Source: Paenibacillus allorhizosphaerae
GTDB lineage: Bacteria > Bacillota > Bacilli > Paenibacillales > NBRC-103111
Assembly (NCBI RefSeq): GCF_910594985.1
Contig: NZ_CAJVCE010000039.1
Span: 1 to 40,778, forward strand
Length of the DNA: 40,778 nt
Direction of reading: 5' to 3'
Positions 7,845-15,570 of the stretch are shown here, piece by piece. Below the pieces are notes generated by a model. The model saw only the letters and a program-made list of their open reading frames with translations. It did no database searches and was not told the DNA's origin. The first letter of the stretch is position 1; each line of letters opens with the position of its first letter. The translations under genes were made by a program, and so were the position numbers.

Positions 7845-8318
7845 ATGGAAAAACTTTATTCTATACAAGAGGTTTCGCGGATACTTGGGGTCCCGAAGGA
7901 TACGCTCCGGTACTATGACAGGATTGGAATCGTATCGCCATCCCGGGAAGGCAATCGGTACCGCAGGTATTCGAAGAAGGACCTCATCGACCTGATGAAT
8001 ATTCAAATCATGCAGTATGCGGATTTTTCTCTTGCCGAAATCAAGGGAAAGTTTGGGTTCCACAGGATGGAGAATGTAGACCCTGCTTATTGTCAGGAGG
8101 TTGCTGCGTTCCTCGATGCAAAGAATGCAGAAACGAGAAAGAAGATTGCCCATCTGGAAAAGGTCAGTCAGTTGCTCGACGTAGCAGCCGAAACGCTAAG
8201 GGACTTTAATCATGAAAGCGACCAAAAGTTGGCAGAGATTGTGCGTGAGATTTACCAGTGTATTCGAAAGAAGGAACCGGGAATATCCGAGGAGGGGTGT
8301 CATGGACATCAAGGTTAG
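7845..8318 (+). CDS. MerR family transcriptional regulator
   Basis: 157 residues. The N-terminal winged helix is textbook (YSIQEVSRILGVPKDTLRYYDRIGIVSPSREGNRYRRYSKKDL, residues 4-47), followed by a helical coiled dimerisation region (about 85-125) and a short tail. There is no ribosome binding site before the ATG, and the predicted transcription start would fall at or next to it, so the mRNA may be leaderless. The effector is unknown: no clustered cysteines for metal sensing are seen (single Cys residues near 90, 139 and 152). It overlaps the next gene by 17 bases, and the two are probably coupled. Confidence 0.88.
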   Translation: MEKLYSIQEVSRILGVPKDTLRYYDRIGIVSPSREGNRYRRYSKKDLIDLMNIQIMQYADFSLAEIKGKFGFHRMENVDPAYCQEVAAFLDAKNAETRKKIAHLEKVSQLLDVAAETLRDFNHESDQKLAEIVREIYQCIRKKEPGISEEGCHGHQG

Positions 8319-8715
8319 GAATTATTATTACCTGATTGCAGGCATACTTGCGATATTCTTTGCTGTTACGCACGCATGGAACGGGCAATCCGTAGTGCTG
8401 CCGACGCTCTACGTGAGTGCGATAGCCATCGATACCCGGATCGTATTCATGTATGTCTGGCACATTATCACTGCGGAAAATCTGGTCATCGGCACCGTGT
8501 TCATTTTTATGTCATTCCAAAGTGAGCGATCGAAGACCTGGTTTGCCGCATGGACGATCGTGTCGCTACTGATCGTCCGACTGATGGTCATTCTTGGCAT
8601 AACGGCATTTCAAGACGTTGCGGCACTTACGGATACGTTAATCGATTCGATTGCCATCGTATTCTATGTCACCTTCATCATACTCGGAATAAATAAGAAG
8701 CAAATAAAGTTCTGA
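8302..8715 (+). CDS. Small integral membrane protein coupled to MerR regulator
   Basis: 137 residues. The start at 8302 is fixed by GAGGAGGGG 5-13 bases upstream, inside the end of the MerR gene. Four hydrophobic segments are visible (about residues 7-25, 45-65, 75-97, 110-130). I do not recognise a family with certainty. The tight overlap implies that it is the regulated target or partner of the MerR protein, perhaps an efflux or stress-linked membrane protein. Confidence 0.75.
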   Translation: MDIKVRNYYYLIAGILAIFFAVTHAWNGQSVVLPTLYVSAIAIDTRIVFMYVWHIITAENLVIGTVFIFMSFQSERSKTWFAAWTIVSLLIVRLMVILGITAFQDVAALTDTLIDSIAIVFYVTFIILGINKKQIKF

Positions 8716-8885
8716 ACTCAGTCGCCATGGTCCAGTAGGGGGAAAATCAAGCGCTAATTCCTATTAACTTAGGATTGAGCACGTAAATCTGTAAAAATTG
8801 GCGGTTATATAAACGTGACATGAATTGACAGCTGCAACTGTCGATGTTAAGCCACAACTATTAAAAATGAGGAGGATTGCGATCA

Positions 8886-8912
8886 ATGGTTCACTCTATG
8901 CGTTTAAGATAA
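8886..8912 (+). CDS. Macrolide-sensing leader peptide, Msr/Erm MRLR class
   Basis: ATG to TAA encodes MVHSMRLR, with a strong GAGGAGG (8869-8875) 10 bases upstream. The pattern M-x-x-S-M-R-L-R/K is that of the known leader peptides of msr(A) (MTASMRLK) and ermD (MTHSMRLRFPTLNQ), in which the ribosome stalls at R-L-R/K when a macrolide is bound. Two hairpin terminators follow (8937-8957, 9051-9091), then a decayed ABC-F gene, so this is best read as the sensing half of a transcription attenuator. A possible -35 box, TTGACA, lies at 8825-8830. Confidence 0.7.
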   Translation: MVHSMRLR

Positions 8913-8936
8913 GTATGCGATAAAAAAACGGATTTT

Positions 8937-8957
8937 ACCACAAAGGTGGTTTTTTTT
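8937..8957 (+). terminator. Attenuator terminator 1 in the ABC-F leader
   Basis: ACCAC-AAAG-GTGGT followed by eight T residues, 25 bases after the stop of the MVHSMRLR peptide. The stem is short but the T-run is long. A further T-run after CCGGACGGC (to 9011) may mark another weak stop. Confidence 0.65.
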
Positions 8958-9050
8958 GAGCTGCTTATTTTACGTATGAGGACATCGACCGCGATCCGGA
9001 CGGCTTTTTTTGCTATGCCTCCTTTCGTTTTGTTCTGGTGCGTAATTCGT

Positions 9051-9091
9051 GCAGACCTGAGCCCACATGTGGACTTGGGTCTGCATTTTTT
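9051..9091 (+). terminator. Attenuator terminator 2 in the ABC-F leader
   Basis: GCAGACC (9051-9057) pairs with GGTCTGC (9078-9084), with an inner CCACATGTGG pairing, then ATTTTTTAT. It is a strong hairpin with no complete gene between it and the leader peptide, as expected for a drug-controlled attenuator. Confidence 0.75.
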
Positions 9092-9263
9092 ATAAGATCA
9101 GGATTATAATTTTCAGCGGAGCTGAACAATTCTGATCTCTCAAGAAAAGCTTCGTCTAAGACACGAATGTATCTTCAATCGAAAGGCTTCGAATAGAATG
9201 CTTTTCTTATTGCTATTTTGTTAGGTTATGTATCGATCAAAGTAAATTAAGAGAAAAGGAGCC

Positions 9264-9302
9264 ATGACGATGCGCGGCATACACTGGTACTTCTTTATAT
9301 AA
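9264..9302 (+). CDS. Second short leader peptide (MTMRGIHWYFFI)
   Basis: ATG to TAA, 12 codons, with AAAAGGAG 4 bases upstream. The run of aromatic residues before the stop and the position 75 bases ahead of the ABC-F start suggest a stalling leader rather than a working protein. It is followed by complementary segments AATCGCAG and CTGCGATT (9316-9323, 9351-9358) that could hide or expose the ABC-F ribosome site. Confidence 0.45.
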   Translation: MTMRGIHWYFFI

Positions 9303-9315
9303 TTCTTCCTTTGCG

Positions 9316-9358
9316 AATCGCAGGTCAGCTTGCGAACGAAAAAACGGAAACTGCGATT
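9316..9358 (+). promoter_or_regulatory. Hairpin ahead of the ABC-F ribosome binding site
   Basis: AATCGCAG (9316-9323) is the exact complement of CTGCGATT (9351-9358). The second arm ends 5 bases before the GAAGGAGG of the ABC-F gene. The upstream arm starts 14 bases after the stop of the 12-codon leader, where a stalled ribosome could disturb it. Confidence 0.45.
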
Positions 9359-9376
9359 TTCGAAGGAGGATTATAA

Positions 9377-10211
9377 ATGTTATTGATAAAAGCAAAAGAT
9401 ATTTATGTGGAATATTTGGGACGCGATGTGCTCGATATCGACCAGTTGGAGTTGTATGAGTACGATCGAATCGGTCTGGTTGGCGCGAACGGAGCTGGAA
9501 AAAGCACGTTGCTCAAAGCGCGCTTCCTCGTTAACCGGTTTAAACATTATTCCGGAGCGCTGCTCGTCATCAGTCATGATCGTTATTTCCTAGACCAGAT
9601 CGTCGATAAGATCTGGGAGCTGAATGACGGGAGGATCACCGAATACTGGGGTGGTTATACCGACTATTTGGTCCAAAAGAAAGAGGAACGACAAAGCCAG
9701 GTTACCCAATATAAACAATATGTGGCGGAACGAGAGCGGCTGGAACAGGCTATCGATGAGAAGAAAAGTCAGGCCCGGAAGCTTGATCAAAAGGCAAAGA
9801 GAGCAGACAGAAAAAACAGGTCGGAAAGCGGCGGACGCCTAGGCCATCAGCAATCCCAAGGAAGCAAGCAGAAGAGCTCCATAACGCAGCCAAAATATGG
9901 AACGGCGAATCGAAGCGCTTGGCGAGGTTACCGCGCCAGAAGCCATACGAAGCGTTCAATTCCGGCAGAGCAAAGCGCTGGAGTTGCACAATCCATTTCC
10001 GATTGCGGGAAAGGAGATCCGCAAACGGCTCGGAGACAAGGTGATTTTCGACAACTTGTCCTTCCAGTTCCCGCTCGGGGGCAAGATTGCGATAACCGGC
10101 GCTAATTTTAGTTTCAAAAAGGGCGAAGGATTTGAACAAATTGCTAATCAAATAGTTCTTGGTTGTCCTTTACTTCTTTTAGGGGTTTTATTGTTAATCA
10201 TTTTTTTGTAA
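9377..10211 (+). pseudogene. Decayed ABC-F ribosome-protection ATPase gene
   Basis: Begins well: AAGGAGG, ATG, and a first nucleotide-binding domain up to Walker A (GANGAGKSTLL, residues 35-45). The protein then jumps directly to ALLVISHDRYFLDQIVDKIWEL, so about 100 residues with the signature loop and Walker B are deleted in frame. The interdomain linker (EYWGGYTDYLVQKKEERQ...) follows, then frameshifts near 9810-9890; the rest continues in another frame (MERRIEALGEVTAPEAIRS ... IFDNLSFQFPLGGKIAITGAN). It stops at the second Walker A, where an unrelated hydrophobic tail (GCPLLLLGVLLLIIFL) closes the frame. ABC-F proteins protect ribosomes from macrolides and related drugs. This copy cannot work. 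Confidence 0.85.
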
Positions 10212-10309
10212 TGTTTCTCAAGAGAAAAATAAAACTGCTACCGGATGATACCGAAAGAAACGACAGCAACTAATTCGGGTCCCTTAAAACATCGGGAGAC
10301 GATAGCGCC

Positions 10310-10354
10310 AAAAAAACATCATGAGGTCGCGCGGGATCATCGGGCGGCCTCATG
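10310..10354 (-). terminator. Orphan terminator-like hairpin, minus strand
   Basis: CATGAGG (10320-10326) and CCTCATG (10348-10354) bound a GC-rich hairpin. Seven A residues at 10310-10316 make a T-run on the minus strand, yet no minus-strand gene lies upstream. Directly beside it AAGCTA and TAGCTT (10355-10360, 10371-10376) form another inverted repeat. It is probably a relic of removed DNA. Nothing else was recognised between 10212 and 10543. Confidence 0.5.
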
Positions 10355-10543
10355 AAGCTAACTGGCAGATTAGCTTAAAAAAATCTACATCCAAAATAAT
10401 AAAATTAGAAAAAAGATTTAGGAAATTTTCTCTTTTTAGAAAAATATAATACGTTTATCATAAGCTGGGTAAGTTCCTTATTCTTTCCTACAACTATTCT
10501 CAAGCGAACAACCATAATCATATTAAGAAGGTGGGGTATCAGA

Positions 10544-11377
10544 ATGGCTACAATAATACCAGAAGTTGTTGATAAATCTATGCGAAAGTTATGCGAATCG
10601 CTACAATTCCGCATCCCAGATACCGTCGTATCTATTTATGTTTATGGCTCGACTGCTCTAAATGCTTTTATTGAGGGCTCAAGCGATATAGATTTTCTCG
10701 TATTTGTTAATCGAACGTTAACTCCATCTGACATCCGATTGATTTCGGAAGCGCACGAGGATGTTGAACAAACGCTTTCTGGATTAGATATTATGGGAGC
10801 CTATATCCGACAAGAGGATGTGGGAAAGTCCGTCGGAGAAATCCCACTCGTTCCCACCTATTTCGATAAAAAAATGCAATCTGATGGAAACGGGGACTTA
10901 AATCCAGTCACATGGTGGATCCTTAAGAGACACGGCATCTGTGTGTATGGCCAGCAATTGTCCTTCAATTATGAGATATCATCTAACGAACTTATCAAAT
11001 ACGTTATTAATAATATGAATTCTTATTGGATCGGATGGATTGACCGATTGGAAAAAAACCTTAATTCGACGGGTATGACGGAGCATTCAGTGCCATTGGA
11101 ACAATTAGACTTTGCAGTTGAATGGTGCACTCTCGGCATGTTGCGGCAATTTTATACAATTCGAGAACATGAAGTGACTAGTAAAATTGGTGCCGGACAG
11201 TATGGCCTTACACAATTACCCGAACGTTGGCATGGACTTATTCGCGAGGCAATCGCTATCAAACGTCGAGAGAAATCAAGAGAATATCCTTCACAATTGA
11301 AGCGGTTGAATGACCTAGTTGAACTGCTTCGCTTGGTTCATACAGAAAGTAACTTGTTTCTACAAAAACTAAACTAA
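10544..11377 (+). CDS. Aminoglycoside (spectinomycin/streptomycin) adenylyltransferase-like nucleotidyltransferase
   Basis: 277 residues with AAGGTGGGG 12 bases before the ATG. The nucleotidyltransferase core is visible at about residues 30-55: YVYGSTALNAFIEGSSDIDFLVFVNR, with the G-S and D-x-D catalytic signature. A C-terminal helical domain follows (LDFAVEWCTLGMLRQFYTIREHEVTSKIGAGQYGLTQLPERW), like the DUF4111 region of AadA/ANT(9)-type enzymes. Such enzymes transfer AMP from ATP to a drug hydroxyl. Length fits. Whether it confers resistance cannot be told, since chromosomal relatives of unknown substrate are common. Its AT-rich stretch and neighbouring resistance relics suggest acquired DNA. 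Confidence 0.78.
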   Translation: MATIIPEVVDKSMRKLCESLQFRIPDTVVSIYVYGSTALNAFIEGSSDIDFLVFVNRTLTPSDIRLISEAHEDVEQTLSGLDIMGAYIRQEDVGKSVGEIPLVPTYFDKKMQSDGNGDLNPVTWWILKRHGICVYGQQLSFNYEISSNELIKYVINNMNSYWIGWIDRLEKNLNSTGMTEHSVPLEQLDFAVEWCTLGMLRQFYTIREHEVTSKIGAGQYGLTQLPERWHGLIREAIAIKRREKSREYPSQLKRLNDLVELLRLVHTESNLFLQKLN

Positions 11378-12022
11378 GTTTCTTTTGACCTGTAAATACT
11401 TGGTTTAGTAGACAGCAATAAAACCGTGACAACGAAACAAGTATTATTGAACTCCCTCGGTACGATTTAGTTTCCTCACGAATGCTCGCTAATTCGCAGG
11501 ATTTCTCCCCTTGTTATGAGGAATGAAAGTTCAGGAAAGTGACCCGCTATAGACTTTGGCAACATGAATGCACACGTAAATAAAGGGGGGAGGTTCTCGC
11601 GCTAGATATTTCCATATGCTACACGTATTCTCCACGTCTCCCTTGGAGGTTCTCACTCCCATGTCTCAACGGGTCCAAGCCCTTTCATTCCTTCGTTACA
11701 CCTGTCCAAGGGGTGGAGGCCGATCTTGCTAACGGTACGGGTCGGTGCCCTTTGGTTCAATGTATCCGGTACTCCGTGCTTTCTTTTGAAATCCTGCGAA
11801 CCAGCCAATCTACGTACTATGAAACGGTATAACTGAGTTTAAGCAGCTTGTGAAGAGGCAATGCTTTATGAGGGTTGTACGCCTGACCGGTGCGTGCCAT
11901 ACCAACCAAAATTCGCGCGAGTTTACTACAAAGCTTCATAATTTACCCTTAAATATTAATTAGGAATCACCTTCGATTGCCACAAGCTAATCAACCGCTA
12001 TCGCCTGACAGCGCCTAGGATG
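11378..12022. other. Long non-coding stretch, no gene recognised
   Basis: About 640 bases with no convincing frame on either strand. The segment 11590-11960 is GC-richer than its flanks and has the look of transferred or structured DNA, with GGAGGTTCTC occurring twice (near 11590 and 11645). I could not match it to an insertion sequence, intron or RNA gene. Confidence 0.4.
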
Positions 12023-12276
12023 TTAGAGGATGCTCCGGATATTCTTTCTTGGGTCCCGGCCCTTCTTCGGGTGCTTTTCGCCCTCCGGGGTCATCACGCA
12101 TACGTGATCGCCTTGTCGGTTGTAGACCTCGACTTCACTATGGAGCGGATCGCGGTGGTAGTAGTACTTCTTGTCCTCGTAGATCGGCTGCTTCTCCATC
12201 TGAGGCTGGACCTCTTCTTTGTCTTCAGCATCGGATACTCCGAGCCGGGGATGCCTGTCCAGTCCTTCTTGCTCAT
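12023..12276 (-). pseudogene. Colicin-E3-like cytotoxic RNase domain protein, frameshifted
   Basis: On the minus strand AAAGGAGAG precedes ATG and the frame MSKKDWTGIPGSEYPM. A single frameshift near 12225-12235 is needed to continue as DAEDKEEVQPQMEKQPIYEDKKYYYHRDPLHSEVEVYNRQGDHVCVMTPEGEKHPKKGRD and a stop. The YYYHRDPLHxEVEVYxxxGxH pattern resembles the cytotoxic ribonuclease domain of colicin E3-type toxins (which cut 16S rRNA), here as a stand-alone protein of about 83 residues. No immunity gene is seen next to it. Hairpins lie just upstream (12301-12327, 12352-12403). It is either a real loss-of-function mutation or one sequencing error. Confidence 0.55.
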
Positions 12277-12300
12277 GTGATTCTCTCCTTTGAGTGAAAA

Positions 12301-12327
12301 TAAAAAAAGCGCCGGAAAACCGGCGCT
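12301..12327 (-). terminator. Hairpin terminator directly ahead of the toxin-like gene
   Basis: AGCGCCGG-AAAA-CCGGCGCT (12308-12327) with seven A residues at 12302-12308 is a perfect intrinsic terminator on the minus strand. It ends only about 15 bases before the ribosome site of the toxin-like gene. Unless the promoter lies in those few bases, transcription must pass this stop to reach the gene. Confidence 0.75.
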
Positions 12328-12351
12328 TCACCGCAGAAATGCGGGGAAAAC

Positions 12352-12403
12352 AAAAAAAGGCCAAAGTGGGCGGTCGATTATCGACCAGCCACTTGGGCCT
12401 TTT
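12352..12403. terminator. Long bidirectional terminator hairpin
   Basis: GGCCAAAGTGGGC and GCCACTTGGGCC (12359-12399) enclose a perfect GGTCGAT-T-ATCGACC core. There are seven A residues on the left and TTTTG on the right, so it can stop transcripts in both directions, best on the minus strand. A third small hairpin, CCGCA-GAAA-TGCGG, lies between this and the previous one. Confidence 0.7.
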
Positions 12404-12499
12404 GAAAATAATGTAGATTAATAGATTCCTTCGTTAACGATTAGACATAAAAGGCAACACCAAACTAGACTCTGCCCAAACATGCGGGTGATGCGCTGA

Positions 12500-12746
12500 A
12501 GCGTGAGTTACCGCTCCTTCATCACAATCGTCGTCGTTAGCCTGCCGAAATGTAGACGGACTACGATGATCCAGGCGTCGAGCTGGTCGGTTTTGTCCAG
12601 ACTGGCAAAAGCCTCTCTGAACTTGTTGATAAGCTTGAGATTGATGGTAAATACGTCTTGCGAGCTTTCAGTACTTCGTCTTCTTGCAGATACTGGCAGG
12701 ATGCCAGCTGTAAACCGAAGTGGCTTCAAGGCCGATATGGATTTCC
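12500..12746 (-). mobile_element. IS110-family transposase, N-terminal fragment (decayed)
   Basis: Minus strand, in three frames: IGLEATSVYSWHPASI, then LQEDEVLKAR, then DVFTINLKLINKFREAFASLDKTDQLDAWIIVVRLHFGRL and TTTIVMKER. This is the RuvC-like DEDD domain of an IS110-type transposase with at least two frameshifts. It meets the uxuA remnant at about 12746. It lies opposite to the C-terminal IS110 fragment at 13247-13716, so it comes from another copy or an inversion. Confidence 0.75.
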
Positions 12747-13252
12747 AAGCCGGGAGACTATAGTAAAGCTGGCTACAGTAGGTGTAAAAACAATTTGTTA
12801 CAACTTCATCTTCATGCTGTATTCGATTGGATTCGCACGGATTTGCATAAGGAGCTTGAAGACGGTTCGACCGCATTATTCTATGAGAAGGCTAAGGTCG
12901 AACGTATTAACCCTAGGGTACTGGTAGATACCATTGCTACCAATTCTGAATTCACTATGTCCGGAAGGGAACCGGAAAGGTTGAAGAAACTCTCGTCTCT
13001 GTTCGAAGCTTAGAAGGACGTGATGGAAGAAGATTTGTGGGTTACCTTGCTGTATATTCTAGAGCAGATTATTCCCGTAGCCGAACAATGCGATATCAAA
13101 AGGCGATACATCCCGATGACCCGCCATGGTCAATATTCGGATTGCCGCGGATTATGACCGGCGCTAATAGCTTCCGCAGACTTTTGAGGCTTGTAGACAG
13201 CCGGGATTACGTTGTGCAGTGGTTTGCTCGGTACCATTCCCGATAACGACAT
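12747..13252 (+). pseudogene. uxuA: D-mannonate dehydratase fragment
   Basis: In successive frames: ETIVKLATVGVKTICYNF, FDWIRTDLHKELEDGSTALFYEKAKVERINPRVLVDTIA, SGREPERLKKLSSLFEA, an in-frame TAG, KDVMEEDLWVTLLYILEQIIPVAEQCDIK, HPDDPPWSIFGLPRIMTGANSFRRLLRLVDS and TIPDNDIP. These match the middle of UxuA, which dehydrates D-mannonate to 2-keto-3-deoxygluconate in glucuronate breakdown. Both ends are missing, cut by IS110 fragments, and there are at least three frameshifts and one stop. Recognition rests on the HPDDPPWSIFGLPRI and PVFDWxRTDL-type motifs. Confidence 0.8.
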
Positions 13253-13716
13253 TCCGGCAAAGGTGTGGCACGAAGAGCAGCAGAGACCATTCTAGCCGAA
13301 ATTGGCTCCAATATGGATACGTATCCTTTCACCGCCCATTATGTTCTTGGGCAGGGCTGTGTCCGGGTCAGAACGAAAGCGCCGGAAAACGATTGTCCGG
13401 CAAGACGAGAAAAGGGAACAAGAAGCTCCGAAGTACGCTTGTAGAAGCCGCGAAGTCTGCGGCTAGAACAAATAAGAAGTAGTTATCCAGCCAATATCAT
13501 CGGATTGCCGCACGCAGGGGAGCTAATCGAGCGACGGTCGCAGTAGCACACAGTATATTATCTATGGCTTACTATATCCTTAAGCGAAAACAACCCTACA
13601 TCGAGCTCGGTCCAACCTACTACGAGGAACGAAAACGGGACGCGATCATCAAGCATTCCATAAAGAAACTGGAGTCATTGGGTGTATCAATTACTGTGAA
13701 TAAGGCAGCTTCCTGA
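13247..13716 (+). mobile_element. IS110-family transposase, C-terminal fragment (decayed)
   Basis: Plus strand: GVARRAAETILAEIGSNMDTYPF, AGLCPGQNESAGKRLSGKTRKGNKKLRSTLVEAAKSAART, a stop, then QYHRIAARRGANRATVAVAHSILSMAYYILKRKQPY and IELGPTYYEERKRDAIIKHSIKKLESLG to a TGA at 13716. This is the Transposase_20 (helix-hairpin-helix) half with the serine-bearing tail of IS110-type proteins, broken by at least two frameshifts and a stop. It is related to, but clearly diverged from, the minus-strand fragment at 38971-39477. Confidence 0.85.
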
Positions 13717-13741
13717 TCGTTATTCAGACAATACATTGCTG

Positions 13742-13780
13742 ATGCCCCTGGCCATTTTTCGTTTGCCGGAGGGCATTTTC
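13742..13780 (+). terminator. Terminator-like hairpin after the IS110 remnant
   Basis: ATGCCCCTGGC pairs imperfectly with GCCGGAGGGCAT, followed by TTTTC and, a little further on, another T-run at 13789-13795. It is probably the transcription end of the inserted or flanking gene. Confidence 0.5.
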
Positions 13781-13889
13781 TTGCTGCCTTTTTTTATGTG
13801 TTCTACGGAGCGATACTTTCAGGATAGACTAGGGAAAAATAGTTGTAGACTGAGAAAATAAAGTATTAGACTGACTTAGGCGTTAAGCT

Positions 13890-13907
13890 AAACCGAGGGA
13901 CGGGCAG
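13890..13907 (+). repeat. 18-bp repeat, second copy
   Basis: Identical to 127-144 (AAACCGAGGGACGGGCAG). It lies about 175 bases beyond the IS110 C-terminal fragment, which fits a boundary of old mobile DNA. Confidence 0.5.
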
Positions 13908-13979
13908 AATCATTTAATAGTACACAAATTCATGGAAAATTGTTACAATTATGTTATTACGATTACTTGGGGGTTAAAA

Positions 13980-14372
13980 ATGAAGAATCCAATGAAGCGA
14001 CTAGCCATATGCTGGATAATTTGTATCGTTCCCCTGTTATTGGGGCAGGTTTATCCTCCGGCCTTTATGCTGCTGCCCGCTCTATCCATTGCATTGATAG
14101 CGTTCAGTGCAAATATGATATTCGAAAACTCCTATATGAAGAAATCAGGGCTGGGTACATTCCTAAGTTTCTTAAGTTTAATTGCAAGCGTCAGCTTGTT
14201 TTCGATTATTTTTACATCGATGAACATATTTGAAGATTACGACAAATCCATCTACGTCTGGTTCGTGTTTGTAGTGCCATTTATTCTTCTAATCCTACTC
14301 GCCGTGTTGAGAATAGAGGCGCAAGCCAGAGTTACAAAAAGAAATAGGAATTTCAGGAAGAATATTAAATAG
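13980..14372 (+). CDS. Small membrane protein, 130 aa
   Basis: The start at 13980 follows TGGGGGT by 6 bases. The protein opens with a positively charged MKNPMKR and has four hydrophobic segments (about residues 7-24, 27-45, 57-77, 88-110), then a basic tail (RIEAQARVTKRNRNFRKN). I recognise no family. It looks intact and isolated between IS debris and an AT-rich gap (14373-14785, where nothing was found). Confidence 0.6.
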   Translation: MKNPMKRLAICWIICIVPLLLGQVYPPAFMLLPALSIALIAFSANMIFENSYMKKSGLGTFLSFLSLIASVSLFSIIFTSMNIFEDYDKSIYVWFVFVVPFILLILLAVLRIEAQARVTKRNRNFRKNIK

Positions 14373-14785
14373 AGAGAAATAAGAGTGTAACAGTTCAAAA
14401 GGTTTCCAATCATCCGATCGATAGCCCTTAAAGGCTGAATGGTATGTGTATATAATTAGCGTAAAATCAACGAGTCCAGTCTAAAACTTTATTTTCTTCG
14501 GACATCAACGGTAAAATGTTTTGCATCTCTTAACAGCGACGAATCCCGACCAATGACTAAGTTTAATTTTGAGTTGTACAACAACGATTAGTGAAGATTT
14601 ATATAAAACTCTAAGAGAATGATATAAACAATAAAAAAATAAGATCTAATTTGGCTCGAAATAATAGAAACATATGTTCTATTATTATTTTAATAACCAT
14701 GTAAAAAAGTTATATTTGGTTTAGAACTCTTTTTATGTGGACTCTTTTATCGGAACAAAATCATAAACGTCAACCTGGAAGCTCT

Positions 14786-15116
14786 ATGGAACTATTCGCA
14801 GCATATATCAAACTCAACATGAAATCGATGTTTCAACATCGAAAATCGTTTCTGCTATCCGCCATCATTCATCCGATGGAGCTAATCGTGAGTCGCTGCT
14901 ATTCACTAGCATTTATGCTAATAACGGAACTGCGACGATCCACGGATATACTCTTTCTCAGATGGTGGATCAAGATATTGTTTCCCTTCGTTTTGTTACG
15001 GGTATGCCTTTTCGGACATCGCGGCGCTTCTGGGTTTAAGTGAAAAGTTTGATGTCGATTATACCAATTGCTTTAAAGAAGTAAAACCACAGGACTTAGT
15101 ATCAGCAGAGAAGTAA
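14786..15116 (+). pseudogene. ABC-2 type permease fragment, frameshifted, fused to another gene end
   Basis: ATG at 14786 gives MELFAAYIKLNMKSMFQHRKSFLLSAIIHPMELIV, the N-terminus of an ABC-2 family permease. After a frameshift near 14890, FTSIYANNGTATIHGYTLSQMV continues the same family. From about 14985 a new stretch, GYAFSDIAALLGLSEKFDVDYTNCFKEVKPQDLVSAEK, runs to a TAA at 15114. It does not fit the permease and faintly resembles an S-layer-homology repeat. I read two broken genes joined by a deletion. Confidence 0.55.
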
Positions 15117-15175
15117 CAAGCCCGTATATCGCGGTCTCCCAACTGTATGAAGTATGATGAAAGGAAGGAAAGGGA

Positions 15176-15382
15176 ATGACACCTTTTGCTGCAAAAATTC
15201 TTATACTTTTGGGAAGTGTTTTTTTATACATTATAATGAAGCAAGTATTCAGAAATACATTAAAAGGGGAACAGACCGTCCCTTATTTATTGTTTATCTT
15301 TTTTACCCCATATATAGCTTTTGCAGGCGTTTTATTATTTTTATATTTAGTAAAAAGTATTACATATTTTTTTATGGACTAA
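15176..15382 (+). CDS. Small membrane protein, 68 aa
   Basis: AGGAAGG lies ahead of the ATG. Two hydrophobic segments (about residues 6-22 and 37-62) flank a short basic loop (QVFRNTLKGEQTVPY). AT-rich codons and the surrounding remnants suggest imported DNA. Family unknown; the good ribosome site and the clean pattern favour a real gene. Confidence 0.5.
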   Translation: MTPFAAKILILLGSVFLYIIMKQVFRNTLKGEQTVPYLLFIFFTPYIAFAGVLLFLYLVKSITYFFMD

Positions 15383-15570
15383 TGTTTCAAGAAAACATAA
15401 ATCTGACCATTAAATAAAAGAGATGTAATGAACTCAGAAATAGGCTCTGACCTACCAGAAGTGACTTGCCAAATTCTCGAAGCTTTGGGCTGTTCGGAAG
15501 GAACTCTTCTACAAGAACTTTGCCAGGCGGCCGATCCATCGCCAAAAAAAATTTGCGATGGGTTATCGTC

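Noticed and set aside
11590..11960. Group II intron or other structured RNA
   Set aside because: I could not find a domain V-like hairpin or reverse transcriptase frame; composition alone is not enough.
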